Source: Corynebacterium sp. HMSC04H06
GTDB taxonomy: Bacteria > Actinomycetota > Actinomycetes > Mycobacteriales > Mycobacteriaceae
Reading direction: 5' to 3'
Assembly: GCF_001815935.1 (NCBI RefSeq)
Contig: NZ_KV823451.1
Span: 1-50,857, forward strand
DNA: 50,857 nt
Part shown: one piece after another, positions 36,301 to 43,050 of the stretch
Position numbering within the stretch: position 1 is the first letter of the stretch
Layout of the letters: each line of letters opens with the position of its first letter
Translations under genes and position numbers: made by a program
Notes under the pieces: generated by a model
The model's database searches: none
Seen by the model: the letters and a program-made list of their open reading frames with translations, nothing else
Told to the model about the DNA's origin: nothing

Positions 36301-36417
36301 GCGCAGTGGGATCACATGAGCAAGAAGGTTCGGCGTTCGACGGTGCTACGCGATGCCGATATGGATGCTGTTCGTGCCTTTGCCGATGAGCTGAATCGCG
36401 GTGATGGCTATGTCTAG
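33307..36417 (+). CDS. Family B DNA polymerase, primer-independent-like (piPolB)
   Basis: Replicative polymerase of the element, 1036 residues. The N-terminal 155 residues are low-complexity and carry no fold I recognise. The 3'-5' exonuclease follows: Exo I GFDTEF (166-168), Exo II HFGNAD (278/280), Exo III YGVND (388-392). The polymerase has motif A DIQSAYP (D507), motif B KVATNSVYG (670-678), and motif C TTDG (735-738), in which the first Asp of the usual DTD is Thr. After it FSTRG (784-788) stands where piPolB has KTRG and other PolBs KxY. About 160 residues between motifs A and B leave room for TPR1/TPR2 insertions. No terminal-protein gene is seen nearby. It is coupled to the HTH gene. 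PolB is certain; piPolB, not protein-primed PolB, is the better fit. Confidence 0.8.
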   Translation: MTTANEAWSIEISPKDAPDTVRHEHELIELGVNGTEWQSRLVDTSVDVPGRSAPSYFTVLVRREPRSVAKVSETLATISGCSADVPAGQDPNVNSGQKPLGERQNGRTGESGHRDSGHRDSAAAAAVEAAAVAGVDAGVDVKSFGQLPTVRSMGSGGRRAQVIGFDTEFTYREDDPAKRVIDSYQFACTDALDDGVLVQVVVLPLAGDRIYLEDALYIVSLAAGLHVLSPSREPIDPRGVLVRDVRKLNPLGKFDYSATRDAVFKARIAVVLACHFGNADLTAFRRPPEQRNGGEKHYDILRRVTSASGGLVSLQPARFMRKSGKGSNSYRWLPFSVTVRDTMCQAAPGHKSLAALGDVCGVPKLDVGSSIENMTSMRRDDLTTFLEYGVNDAVIVVEYLALLWGLNIVPPVTLSGAGASAVRDGIMRYMGDKALKDFLINFRGLVRLTDPEPFLDHDQLSYYTTRQLVPVDGDANQSHTAWKMAFHGGWNSCLSPGHHPYPTFDHDIQSAYPSAMASVIDVDYVGGCIEEVVKDRVLTLDDFPLGPITPLVAYVSWKFPDDVVAPCLPVVVGDCVLYPRTSAGAGAAQGDDVGGYDGFHGAWCAGPELYLALKLGATVRVQIGYRMRLRMHSGSTPSRSLRFALRQMVEDRATAKKIFGKGSLEEQTVKVATNSVYGKLAQDVSERNGWGAWAEEMESIGGSSVTSPYHASMTTSLVRALLLAMANTIPILSVTTDGFITPVEEIEHFDCFGIANVFRAARRALVGDPTVWEIKHYQDDLVNFSTRGNVSLLEHGVLAKAGLKVPEEVERGTVAERRWFRDTALSLLGKIPNPYTSFPTFRELSRSVNRLDFHPVDRTPEVSTVDFDLKRQPLRGTLRVDVIDGNEMAGFDTCAWDSVDDYKHARGIAGHMQLVRYGTTGVDRPTGCLRTGHDWETWFKRFESARGRRIRTADSALLTELVAAHKAGLVVVDRLAVRVSVAQKVGWLSSLGMGEFTRAQWDHMSKKVRRSTVLRDADMDAVRAFADELNRGDGYV
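33508..33705 (+). repeat. Cluster of perfect inverted repeats inside the polymerase ORF
   Basis: Three hairpins lie in the low-complexity part of the polymerase frame. A 14-bp perfect palindrome (GTGGCTAAGGTCTC, 33508-33521, with its complement to 33536) has a one-base centre. TGGCCGGAC / GTCCGGCCA spans 33621-33644. GCAGCGG / CCGCTGC spans 33679-33698. CCCCTAGGGG is at 33601-33610, and an 18-base tandem repeat around 33639-33674 encodes SGHRDSGHRDS. This density is not explained by codon use alone. Confidence 0.7.
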
Positions 36418-36547
36418 CACCCCTCCCCCTAGTCGGTTTGGTATGAAGCTTTCTCGCGGCCCTCCTATAGGCACTTTTATCGTCACAGAGACGCTAACCA
36501 TGCAAGCAACAGCACCCCAGCTAAGTCTTGAACCATCGGGTGCTTAG
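36410..36547 (+). CDS. Possible 45-residue protein coupled to the polymerase gene
   Basis: The ATG overlaps the polymerase stop by 8 bases (ATGTCTAG). The product starts MSSTPPPSRFGMKLSRGPP and ends LEPSGA, with no recognisable domain. It fills the otherwise empty gap before the next gene and its end lies in the left arm of a hairpin. It is too short for certainty; it may be an accessory peptide or chance. Confidence 0.35.
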   Translation: MSSTPPPSRFGMKLSRGPPIGTFIVTETLTMQATAPQLSLEPSGA

Positions 36548-36563
36548 ACCGAGTTCCCGATGG
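36533..36563 (+). terminator. Hairpin after the polymerase gene
   Basis: CCATCGGG at 36533-36540 pairs with CCCGATGG at 36556-36563. No T run follows; it may slow transcription between the replication and mobilisation halves. Confidence 0.45.
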
Positions 36564-36599
36564 CACCAATACACCGCAACCCAAGATAAGGAGGAACAT

Positions 36600-37073
36600 A
36601 TGGAGCCACAATCGCCCCGAGCACCACGGATGCCGAGCGCCCCACGAGCGCCGCGCAGTGGAGCTAAAACAGGCGCGGAAATGGAGGAGAGCAGGTACGC
36701 AGCGGAGGAGTCTGCGAAGGGGCTTATCGCCGGTTTGGTTGGTCTAGACCGCGCCGATATTATCCGTCGTTCCAACCGAGTCCAGGAGATTCTGGACGAT
36801 TTTGCCCAGCACGCCCCAAAAGAAGAAGTGTCTTTGGAGCAGCTTAAAGCGGAGGGAGAAAAGGTTGACGCTGAGCTTGATCAGCTAGAGCAAACCCTCG
36901 ATGAGCGCGCTCAGTCGCGGCGGAAAAAGCAGAATCAAGGTGGCTACCCACCGCAGCCGCCGCGGAAAAAGAAGCCTCGTGTCCCTCGGGTCAAAAACCC
37001 GCGATTCACCCCACTTTTCCAGAATGAACCAGAAGCAAAAGACACCAGTAAAGGATGGGAACCAGAACTATGA
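36600..37073 (+). CDS. Basic coiled-coil protein, function unknown
   Basis: 157 residues starting at the ATG at 36600, which has a strong AAGGAGG site 5 bases before. The N terminus is proline/arginine rich (PQSPRAPRMPSAPRAPRSG); the middle is a helical, acidic coiled coil (residues about 40-105: LKAEGEKVDAELDQLEQTLDE); the C terminus is very basic (RKKKPRVPRVKNPR). This profile suits a DNA- or partner-binding accessory. It overlaps the next gene by ATGA. I do not recognise a family. Confidence 0.7.
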   Translation: MEPQSPRAPRMPSAPRAPRSGAKTGAEMEESRYAAEESAKGLIAGLVGLDRADIIRRSNRVQEILDDFAQHAPKEEVSLEQLKAEGEKVDAELDQLEQTLDERAQSRRKKQNQGGYPPQPPRKKKPRVPRVKNPRFTPLFQNEPEAKDTSKGWEPEL

Positions 37074-37447
37074 TTACGAAGTCTCAGACCGCTTCGTCGG
37101 TAAAAAAGATTGAAGCTCTCCGCCAGGAGCGGGAGCAAAAAGAAGCCGAAGAAGCCAAGAAGGTTGAGGAGTTTAAGCGTCAATTAGGCGAAGTTCTCTA
37201 CGCCTGCGCTTATGAGCCTTCAAGCAAGTGGTCCAAATTTCGCGGCGGTTCCGTAAGGGAACTGTTCGCAGAAATCGGTATACGGGAGGCCCCCTCCCGT
37301 GAAGCGTCCGAGGGACACGAGGGCGCACCTCGCGGCGGAACGCAGGAGCCGATAAAGGCTCCGCAGTCGATTCAGAGGACTCCACAGAGTCAAATGAATC
37401 CCGCCGCAGGCCCGAAGCACGCGGGCCAGAATGGCCCGCAAGCGTAG
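37070..37447 (+). CDS. Small hydrophilic protein, function unknown
   Basis: 125 residues, starting at the ATG that overlaps the upstream stop. A charged helix (IEALRQEREQKEAEEAKKVEEFKRQL, residues about 14-40) is followed by a short conserved-looking part (LYACAYEPSSKWSKFRGGSVRELFAEIGI) and a disordered Gln/Pro/Gly-rich end. Not recognised. As the last gene before the oriT-like region it may belong to the mobilisation or the maintenance functions. Confidence 0.6.
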   Translation: MITKSQTASSVKKIEALRQEREQKEAEEAKKVEEFKRQLGEVLYACAYEPSSKWSKFRGGSVRELFAEIGIREAPSREASEGHEGAPRGGTQEPIKAPQSIQRTPQSQMNPAAGPKHAGQNGPQA

Positions 37448-37458
37448 GGCCAGAGGGT

Positions 37459-37628
37459 CGAGGGAGAGAATCTCCCTCGCCAGCGCCACGAGGCACCGGA
37501 GGTGCCCGAGTGGCTTGCTGGCCGCCTGCCGCCTGTTTGTGAGGGCCGTCTTTGACGGTGGCGAGTACGCCTGAATCTGCCCCGCAGATTCAGGGGGCCG
37601 ACACCGGAGAAGCGTGACCCTTACAAAC
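37459..37628 (+). other. Hairpin-rich intergenic region, candidate origin of transfer (oriT)
   Basis: In 250 gene-free bases before mobC stand four perfect hairpins: CGAGGGAGA / TCTCCCTCG (37459-37479), GGCACC / GGTGCC (37492-37506), CCGTC / GACGG (37546-37558) and CCTGAATCTGC / GCAGATTCAGG (37570-37594). GTTTGT (37535) is mirrored by ACAAAC (37623-37628). Inverted repeats directly upstream of mobC and the relaxase are the usual setting of an oriT. No nic site can be named. Confidence 0.55.
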
Positions 37629-37700
37629 AGACTGTGGCCCTGGCTGCATCAGCAGTCGGGGCCACCCTGCCACAGTAAGCACAATGAGTAGGAGGTGGAT

Positions 37701-38063
37701 ATGCGAGACAAGTTCTCGACATATTCGCGCACCACCGTGCGCCTCGATAAGGATTTAGACCGATTTGTCGAGGAGGTCGCACGGGTTGCAGGTGTTCAAA
37801 AAGCCGTCGTTTTCCGGGAAGCTCTCTACGTCCTCGCAAAGGAGGAGAGCGTACTAACGCAGAAGCGTTTGGCCCCGGACACGCTGCGCCGCCTGGACGA
37901 GATGAACGATCAACTGCGCCGGATTGGTGTCAATCTAAACCAGTTGGCTCGCCGCGCGAATATCGACGGCGTTGCACCCGTGTCTGAGTCTGTAGAAACC
38001 ATTGCTGGCGAGGTTTCTTCTCTTAAAAAAGAGGTGAAGGACTTTGTCCACAATCAAAATTAA
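37701..38063 (+). CDS. mobC: Mobilisation protein MobC (relaxosome accessory)
   Basis: Binds oriT and helps the relaxase. The 120-residue protein has an N-terminal ribbon-helix-helix-like part (TTVRLDKDLDRFVEEVARVAG) and the MobC hallmark LRRIGVNLNQLARRAN (about residues 75-90). ATG at 37701 has AGGAGG 5 bases before. The last 20 bases overlap the relaxase gene. Confidence 0.82.
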   Translation: MRDKFSTYSRTTVRLDKDLDRFVEEVARVAGVQKAVVFREALYVLAKEESVLTQKRLAPDTLRRLDEMNDQLRRIGVNLNQLARRANIDGVAPVSESVETIAGEVSSLKKEVKDFVHNQN

Positions 38064-39651
38064 CTACAGCCAGGACATCCGCGCGGCAACGGTCTACGCC
38101 GTCTATGGAACGGCAGACAATGCCCGCAAGGGTCAGGTGCGAGCTGATGCTTTATGTACGGTTCAACCAGGCGCTGAATCGTTTTCGCCACAGGCTACAG
38201 CTGGCCGTTGGTCGGGTGTGGACTTCATGGAGGCCAGTGTGGAAGAAATGAAGCGTTATGCTCCGGCTCAGCGCACCGATGAAGCAATTATCTATATCCA
38301 ATCGTGGGCTAGAGACGAGCTAGATAAAGACGATCCAGCGGATGTAGCTCGGGCTAATGCAGCAGGCTCTGAGTTGGCGATGCGGCTTACGCGGGACACG
38401 GGAGTTCCGTTTACCGTTGCCACGCACACCGACAGTAAAAGCGGCTGCGTCCATAACCATATTGTCTTTGCCAACCATGACACTCGTACAAAGAAGGCTG
38501 CGCCGAGGGACATGCGTAACTGGTACAAGTTGCGCAATATCAACGACGAGTTGATGCGCGATTTGGGGATGCGTGTCTTAGAACGTGAGCCAGAAAAATC
38601 GCTACTTCCTGCCGAGCGCAGGGCACACAAAGAAGGCAAGTCCACAGACTCGACCAGCTTGAAGGTGGATGAGTTGACCGCAAGCACGTGGGCGGATTTC
38701 GCGCGTAAGCGCATGGATGAACTGTGCGCGGATGAACGGGTGGCCGATGCTGGCGACCCACTGGAGAAGGCGATAGAGGTTGCTGGCGATTACAACCTGT
38801 CTCTAAAAGTGCAGCCCAATTCAAAGGCTGAAGGCGAGTCGTTGACCGTGGCCCTGGTCGGCGATGACGGCGAGGATGCCTACTTCACGAACACCACGAA
38901 GGCCGGGCGTACTCGAAAGCGTAAGGCAGCTAAAGCTGGCTCAAAATTGGGCCGCAGCTACTCGCTAGAGGGCGTGACCGAGCGCGTTAACGAGGCTCAA
39001 GCAGCCCTTCTTGCGCGGCAGCTTGCAGCACTTCAAGCCAATTCAACTGATGATGACCTGGAGGCGAAATACGGCTCCAGCCTTCTCGATGACGAGGAGG
39101 AAAACTATTACACCCAGGAGGTATTAAATCATGGTCTCAGTGACCCAGATGACGGAGTTAGCCCAAGCAGCGGCGAAGGGCAAGATGGAAAACGTCTTGA
39201 AGGTTCTCAGCCCGCGCCTGGACAAGGCGGAGAAGGCTATCAAGACGCTGCAGGAGAAACTGAAGAGTCTGCCGGAGGATACAGGGGACATTCTCAATTC
39301 TCTGCCCAGCGACTTCTCGACGAGGTTGACGCAAGCGGAAAGCGAATTAAGGAACGTAAAAAGCAATCTCGCCGCAAACAAGAACTACGTGAGCAGCAGT
39401 CACTTCCAAGTAACGATGATGGAAGTGCAGCAGATGATCACGGGTCTGATCAAGAATATCGAGGATCTGCCCAACGGCCTGGAGGGTGTGAAAGGGTATC
39501 TAATCGAGATAAGCGAGCAGATGTCGCGCCTGACAAGGATGCAACGACTGGTGCTCAAAGCAGCCGAAAGCCCCATCCATCTCGACAAGGATTCCAGCCA
39601 AGCAGTAGCCCAGAGCCTGAATGCTCAGATGACTTCGAGCCTGACTTCTAG
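38044..39651 (+). CDS. Relaxase (MobA/VirD2-like)
   Basis: Nicks oriT and leads the transferred strand. 535 residues from a TTG start inside mobC. The relaxase fold occupies residues 1-190: tyrosines Y8, Y18 and Y21 near the N terminus, and the histidine triad motif (H128, H137, H139 in THTDSKSGCVHNHIVF). From about residue 330 the protein is hydrophilic and repetitive in Gly, Ser and Gln; the last 173 codons are overlapped in another frame by the membrane protein gene. No helicase or primase domain is seen, so it depends on a helper conjugation system. Confidence 0.85.
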   Translation: MSTIKINYSQDIRAATVYAVYGTADNARKGQVRADALCTVQPGAESFSPQATAGRWSGVDFMEASVEEMKRYAPAQRTDEAIIYIQSWARDELDKDDPADVARANAAGSELAMRLTRDTGVPFTVATHTDSKSGCVHNHIVFANHDTRTKKAAPRDMRNWYKLRNINDELMRDLGMRVLEREPEKSLLPAERRAHKEGKSTDSTSLKVDELTASTWADFARKRMDELCADERVADAGDPLEKAIEVAGDYNLSLKVQPNSKAEGESLTVALVGDDGEDAYFTNTTKAGRTRKRKAAKAGSKLGRSYSLEGVTERVNEAQAALLARQLAALQANSTDDDLEAKYGSSLLDDEEENYYTQEVLNHGLSDPDDGVSPSSGEGQDGKRLEGSQPAPGQGGEGYQDAAGETEESAGGYRGHSQFSAQRLLDEVDASGKRIKERKKQSRRKQELREQQSLPSNDDGSAADDHGSDQEYRGSAQRPGGCERVSNRDKRADVAPDKDATTGAQSSRKPHPSRQGFQPSSSPEPECSDDFEPDF

Positions 39652-40165
39652 CCTGGAACCGCTGGTAGAGGTGGCTGTATCTGAGGCAATGTCGAAAGAG
39701 TCTGAAAGCCTGCGCGAGGCAGCAAAAGCCTCTAAGAAGGCTCGCAACGCTCTGCTCCAGGAGAAGGAGGCCAACGAAAAGCTGCTGGAGGAGATACGCG
39801 CAGAACGCAAGCAGTATAACGACGACATGGAAAAATCGAACACGAACTTTATTAAGGCCTGCCAGTCTGCCTCGTGGATTGCAGCCAGTGTCCTCGTCGT
39901 TGCTATCGCGCTCGTTGCCGTTGGAGCCTTGGGGAAGGGGCTACTGAGTATGCTCGGCATACCCGACGGCGTGTCTGCCTTGTGGGGTCACGTCCAGGAG
40001 GCCAGCGGTATTGGCCCAACACTGGGCTGGTTGGCTCTCACCCTTCTCGTTATAGGGCTTGTCGTAGGGCTTATGGGCTGGATGTTGTCTCAGGCTGCGC
40101 CGGGTATTGCTCACTTGGTCGAGGAATACCGTCGCAATCACCCGAGGAAAGAAACGAACCACTAA
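39131..40165 (+). CDS. MobB-like coiled-coil membrane protein, nested in the relaxase gene
   Basis: 344 residues. Residues 1-235 are helical and coiled-coil, with long charged stretches; two hydrophobic segments (about 245-268 and 298-320) follow, then a basic tail. The first 521 bases lie inside the relaxase gene in another frame. An AGGAGG site 9 bases before the ATG supports real initiation. MobB of ColE1 is also encoded inside mobA and is a membrane protein that helps the relaxase, so by analogy this is a relaxosome membrane partner. There is no clear sequence match; the role is inferred. Confidence 0.75.
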   Translation: MVSVTQMTELAQAAAKGKMENVLKVLSPRLDKAEKAIKTLQEKLKSLPEDTGDILNSLPSDFSTRLTQAESELRNVKSNLAANKNYVSSSHFQVTMMEVQQMITGLIKNIEDLPNGLEGVKGYLIEISEQMSRLTRMQRLVLKAAESPIHLDKDSSQAVAQSLNAQMTSSLTSSLEPLVEVAVSEAMSKESESLREAAKASKKARNALLQEKEANEKLLEEIRAERKQYNDDMEKSNTNFIKACQSASWIAASVLVVAIALVAVGALGKGLLSMLGIPDGVSALWGHVQEASGIGPTLGWLALTLLVIGLVVGLMGWMLSQAAPGIAHLVEEYRRNHPRKETNH

Positions 40166-40208
40166 CTAGAACACGTGCACCGTAAAAAAGTTAAAAGCCC
40201 CACAACAC

Positions 40209-40240
40209 AGCGTAGCGGTTAACCGCTACGCTTCTTTTAT
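40209..40240 (+). terminator. Terminator after the mobilisation genes
   Basis: AGCGTAGCGGTT / AACCGCTACGCT is a perfect 12-bp palindrome followed by TCTTTTAT. Confidence 0.85.
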
Positions 40241-40249
40241 GCTCTCTCT

Positions 40250-40799
40250 GGCGCTGTTGCAAAGTTGGGGTAGTAGGAAGGGCGACGTGAAATAGTCACA
40301 GCCATGGGTGTCTTCTCCGGTTGTCATTTCCCCTCGTGGCATCATTCTGTGGGCGGTGCGGTGGTACTGCCGCTACGGGGTGAGCTACCGCGCTCTGGAG
40401 GAAATGATGACCGAGCGGGGCGTGCCAGTCGATCACACCACGATCTGCCGCTGGGTCCAGAAATACACCCTTGAGCTGGACAAGCAAACACGGTGGTACC
40501 GGCAGGTGAAATACCTCAACAACATCCTGGAAGGCGATCATGGTCGGCTGAAGCGGATCCTCGGGTCGAAAGGCGCGTTTAAGAACCGGACATCTGTATA
40601 TCGGACGTTGAAAGGGATAGAGGCGATGCACTCATTGCGGAAAGGGCAAGACGCGATGTTTGCCAACAAGCAACCGAACCCGGACGCGGTGATCGTCAAC
40701 CGGGTCTTCCAGAATATCTAAGCAGGCTGGACCATAATGCTGGCCAGGCGACGAAGAAAGGAGTGTTCGCGGTTCTCCACCCAACTTTGCAACAGCACC
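40250..40799 (+). mobile_element. IS6-family element with internal deletion
   Basis: The ends are inverted repeats GGYGCTGTTGCAAAGTTGGG (left at 40250-40269, right inverted at 40780-40799). Length 550 bases against about 800 for a full IS6-family element of the IS1628/IS6100 type. The ends are intact, so a complete relative could still mobilise it. No 8-bp target duplication is visible at the borders. Confidence 0.82.
40304..40721 (+). pseudogene. Broken IS6-family transposase
   Basis: The ATG at 40304 starts MGVFSGCHFP, after which an extra C in a C run shifts the frame; the family sequence continues one frame over (ILWAVRWYCRYGVSYRALEEMM, ERGVPVDHTTICRWVQKY). After LELDKQTRWY the chain jumps in frame to RQVKYLNNILEGDHGRLKRI, removing about 100 residues with the first two catalytic aspartates. 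The last catalytic Glu (LEGDHGRLK region) and the C terminus remain. Inactive. Confidence 0.85.
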
Positions 40800-41054
40800 G
40801 CTAAAAACAATCGCGAAGCCTACAGCTTCACCTGGGATATGATCGCCGACAACTTTTCGACAAAAAATCGACTACTGCGGTAGAGCGAAGAAACTTACGC
40901 AACGAAATCAAGAAGGCCATTCATGACATTCTGTGTGTGGCCTAACGCTGGAATTACCTCCAATACTGGCCGCTGCCACGTTGATCAAGACAGTCACCTC
41001 AGTCCGACAGCGGCCGTCTCGTCCAGAACTCGACTAGACAGAACACAGAAGACT
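40800..41054 (+). other. Gene-poor stretch with coding remnants
   Basis: No intact gene. Two short open pieces, one reading AYSFTWDMIADNFSTKNRLLR and the other, in a different frame, RRNLRNEIKKAIHDIL, look like the decayed end of a protein but do not match a family I can name. From 41,350 to 41,640 I see only AT-rich DNA without features. Confidence 0.3.
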
Positions 41055-41080
41055 AGCGCCCTCCGGCGCGCTTTCTTTTT
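41055..41080 (+). terminator. Possible rho-independent terminator
   Basis: AGCGC / GCGCGCT arms around CCTCCG, followed by TTCTTTTTACC. It may end the decayed gene to the left. Confidence 0.6.
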
Positions 41081-41094
41081 ACCTGAAAGCACTT

Positions 41095-41153
41095 TGCGCT
41101 GATCTACCATCACAAATTAAAAGACCAGGTCAGGCTGCGCTGATCTACCATCA
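41095..41153 (+). repeat. Tandem direct repeat TGCGCTGATCTACCATCA
   Basis: Two exact 18-base copies at 41095-41112 and 41136-41153. A third partial copy (TGCGCTGATCTACC) stands at 50816-50829, where an IS left end interrupts it. Confidence 0.75.
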
Positions 41154-41160
41154 TCTTGCT

Positions 41161-41345
41161 AGTTATCCACAGGGGTTTACCTGCGGGTTTACCTATTTTC
41201 CCAGGTGGCTTATAACTATATCCCTGTAGATCTATACCCCCAGCCGATCAACCAACAAAACCGTTCACTACGGGTTACTGTTTATGCTCCCGCCTCGCCT
41301 TGCGACTCGTTGGGCTGCCGCCCAAATCAATAGATTTGGTTGCCA
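41161..41345 (+). repeat. Origin-like repeat, copy 1 (DnaA box and iterons)
   Basis: Begins with AGTTATCCACAG, a perfect DnaA box (TTATCCACA at 41163-41171), followed by two exact GGGTTTACCT units (41173-41182 and 41185-41194) and an AT-rich part (CTTATAACTATATCCCTGTAG). A second copy at 49629-49816 is largely the same. Such a layout is typical of plasmid origins. Confidence 0.65.
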
Positions 41346-41646
41346 TTGAAAGCTAGCTCAACCTAAACCAGTCATTTCCTTACTTCCTTCTATACCGATA
41401 ACGAATCGAATACAATGCCAACCAAAAAAGGAGTATTAAAGGCTCAAACCGCTAACGGTGATTCGACTAAACAACGGCTAACTGAGGGGAGATCTCCTAC
41501 CCTATTCACCAAATAGTGTGTCCACTAAACAAGGGTAACCTCAGTAGTCGTGCTCTGGTTTGATGTCCGCTTATCTACATTCGCCCCCATTAAGGGTGAA
41601 TCTTCAGATCAAAACTAGAAATACCTTACAAACAGTATTACACCTT

Positions 41647-41665
41647 TTAGGTAAGCCTTACTTTC
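41647..41665 (+). promoter_or_regulatory. DtxR-like iron box upstream of the ECF/ABC cassette
   Basis: TTAGGTAAGCCTTACTTTC matches 14 of 19 positions of the DtxR consensus and ends 27 bases before the first gene. It is the best match in the window, so iron repression of the cassette is likely. Confidence 0.65.
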
Positions 41666-41692
41666 CCTACTGTTCATGAATCGAGGTTTACC

Positions 41693-42328
41693 ATGACCCA
41701 ACAGTCCTCTACGCCCGCACGGAATACAAGCTCATCCAGTGGGTCGACGGCACGTTTAAACACCAGAGATCTCATCAACGCTGGCATCTTTGCTGCGCTT
41801 TACTTTGTAATCACTTTTGTAACCGGGATGGTTGGATTCGCAGGACCACAATTCATGTTCATTGGCTGGTTCATCGCGGCAATCGCAAATGGAATCGTGC
41901 TAGCGCTTTATGCCGCCCGCACGCCCAAAATGGGCGCTTTCACCCTTGTCGGCGGTATTAACGGATTAGCATTCATGCTCACCGGGCACTACTTCTGGAC
42001 CTTGCTGGGAAGCATAATTCTTGGGTTTATCGCGGATTTGATTATCACAAAAAGCCACCTCGGGATTGCCAAGTCCTTCCCTATTGCCTATGGCGTCTTC
42101 TGTGCCTGGGTTCCTTTGCCTTTTATCCCGCTAATTCTGGATACGGACTCATACTACGTCGATATCGCAGACCAAATGGGCCAAGAATACGCCGATGCTA
42201 TGTCGGATATCTTCCAGCCATGGACCATTGGAATACTGGCCATTTGTGCGCTCATCGTCGGCTTTATCGGAGGAAAGGTCGGAGTTCGCGTCAGCCGCAA
42301 ACACTTTGAAAGCGCTGGTCTCCTGTGA
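41693..42328 (+). CDS. ECF transporter substrate-binding (S) component, MptD/Trep_Strep family
   Basis: Membrane protein of 211 residues with six hydrophobic segments after a Ser/Thr-rich N terminus of about 28 residues. It resembles the Trep_Strep (MptD) family of ECF S components, which occur with EcfT, EcfA and two exporter-like half-transporters. The start has CGAGG 6 bases before the ATG. Its stop overlaps the GTG of the EcfT gene. The DtxR-like box upstream and the partner genes point to a metal or siderophore; the exact ligand cannot be read from the sequence. Confidence 0.8.
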   Translation: MTQQSSTPARNTSSSSGSTARLNTRDLINAGIFAALYFVITFVTGMVGFAGPQFMFIGWFIAAIANGIVLALYAARTPKMGAFTLVGGINGLAFMLTGHYFWTLLGSIILGFIADLIITKSHLGIAKSFPIAYGVFCAWVPLPFIPLILDTDSYYVDIADQMGQEYADAMSDIFQPWTIGILAICALIVGFIGGKVGVRVSRKHFESAGLL

Positions 42329-43050
42329 GCCTGCAAAAACAGGGCGTGCTTCGTCGATCTTCGATCGATCCACGGACCGTGCTGCTTTCTGTTCTAGTAA
42401 TCAATGCGGTAGCTCTCAGCCACGGCCACCTACCGACACTGCTGATTTCTATCGCCTTCAGCTCCATCGCACTAGCTACAGTAAAGCCACACTATGGTCT
42501 TATTTGCCTGTGCGCTTTTGCATTATCCTATCTAGGGTATTGGGGCCTATTACAGCTTCCTGGCTCCACATTTTTCGCTTTTTCGGCGGCAATTTTTTCG
42601 TGGCTAAGCCGTTTTGTCATCAGCATGTCCATCGGCGCATTCGGCTTGCTCATTCTCACACCATCCACGTTGACCTCAGCACTGCGGGACCTGCGTTTAC
42701 CAGGCTGGGCCACCATTCCACCGGCCGTATTTCTGCGTGTTTTGCCGATCATCGTGGCAGAAGCCAAAGCCATCCGCGATGCCATGGTCCTTCGGGGTCT
42801 CCAGCCTGGAGTAAAAAGCTGGTTCACACAGCCCACACAATCGTCCGCGATGTTGATCATCCCCTTGTTAGGCGCCGTCGTCCGCGCTAGTGATGAGCTC
42901 GCTGCCTCTGCTCTTGTCCGCGGATTGGGAGGACCCGCACGCCCAACCACCACCGCTGATCTTTCCTTCAAGCTTGTCGATGCAACTGCAATAGCTGGGT
43001 TGGGCCTCGTTGTTGCCTCTGTCTGGCTTCCCACGGAGGTCCACTTATGA
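42325..43050 (+). CDS. ECF transporter transmembrane (T) component
   Basis: 241 residues with five to six hydrophobic segments. A coupling segment rich in Arg and Ala lies in the second half (LPIIVAEAKAIRDAMVLRG), and ASALVRGLGGP near the C terminus matches the second Ala-Arg-Gly-type motif of EcfT proteins that contact the ATPases. GTG start, coupled with the S component; the stop overlaps the ATPase start (ATGA). Confidence 0.85.
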   Translation: MSLQKQGVLRRSSIDPRTVLLSVLVINAVALSHGHLPTLLISIAFSSIALATVKPHYGLICLCAFALSYLGYWGLLQLPGSTFFAFSAAIFSWLSRFVISMSIGAFGLLILTPSTLTSALRDLRLPGWATIPPAVFLRVLPIIVAEAKAIRDAMVLRGLQPGVKSWFTQPTQSSAMLIIPLLGAVVRASDELAASALVRGLGGPARPTTTADLSFKLVDATAIAGLGLVVASVWLPTEVHL

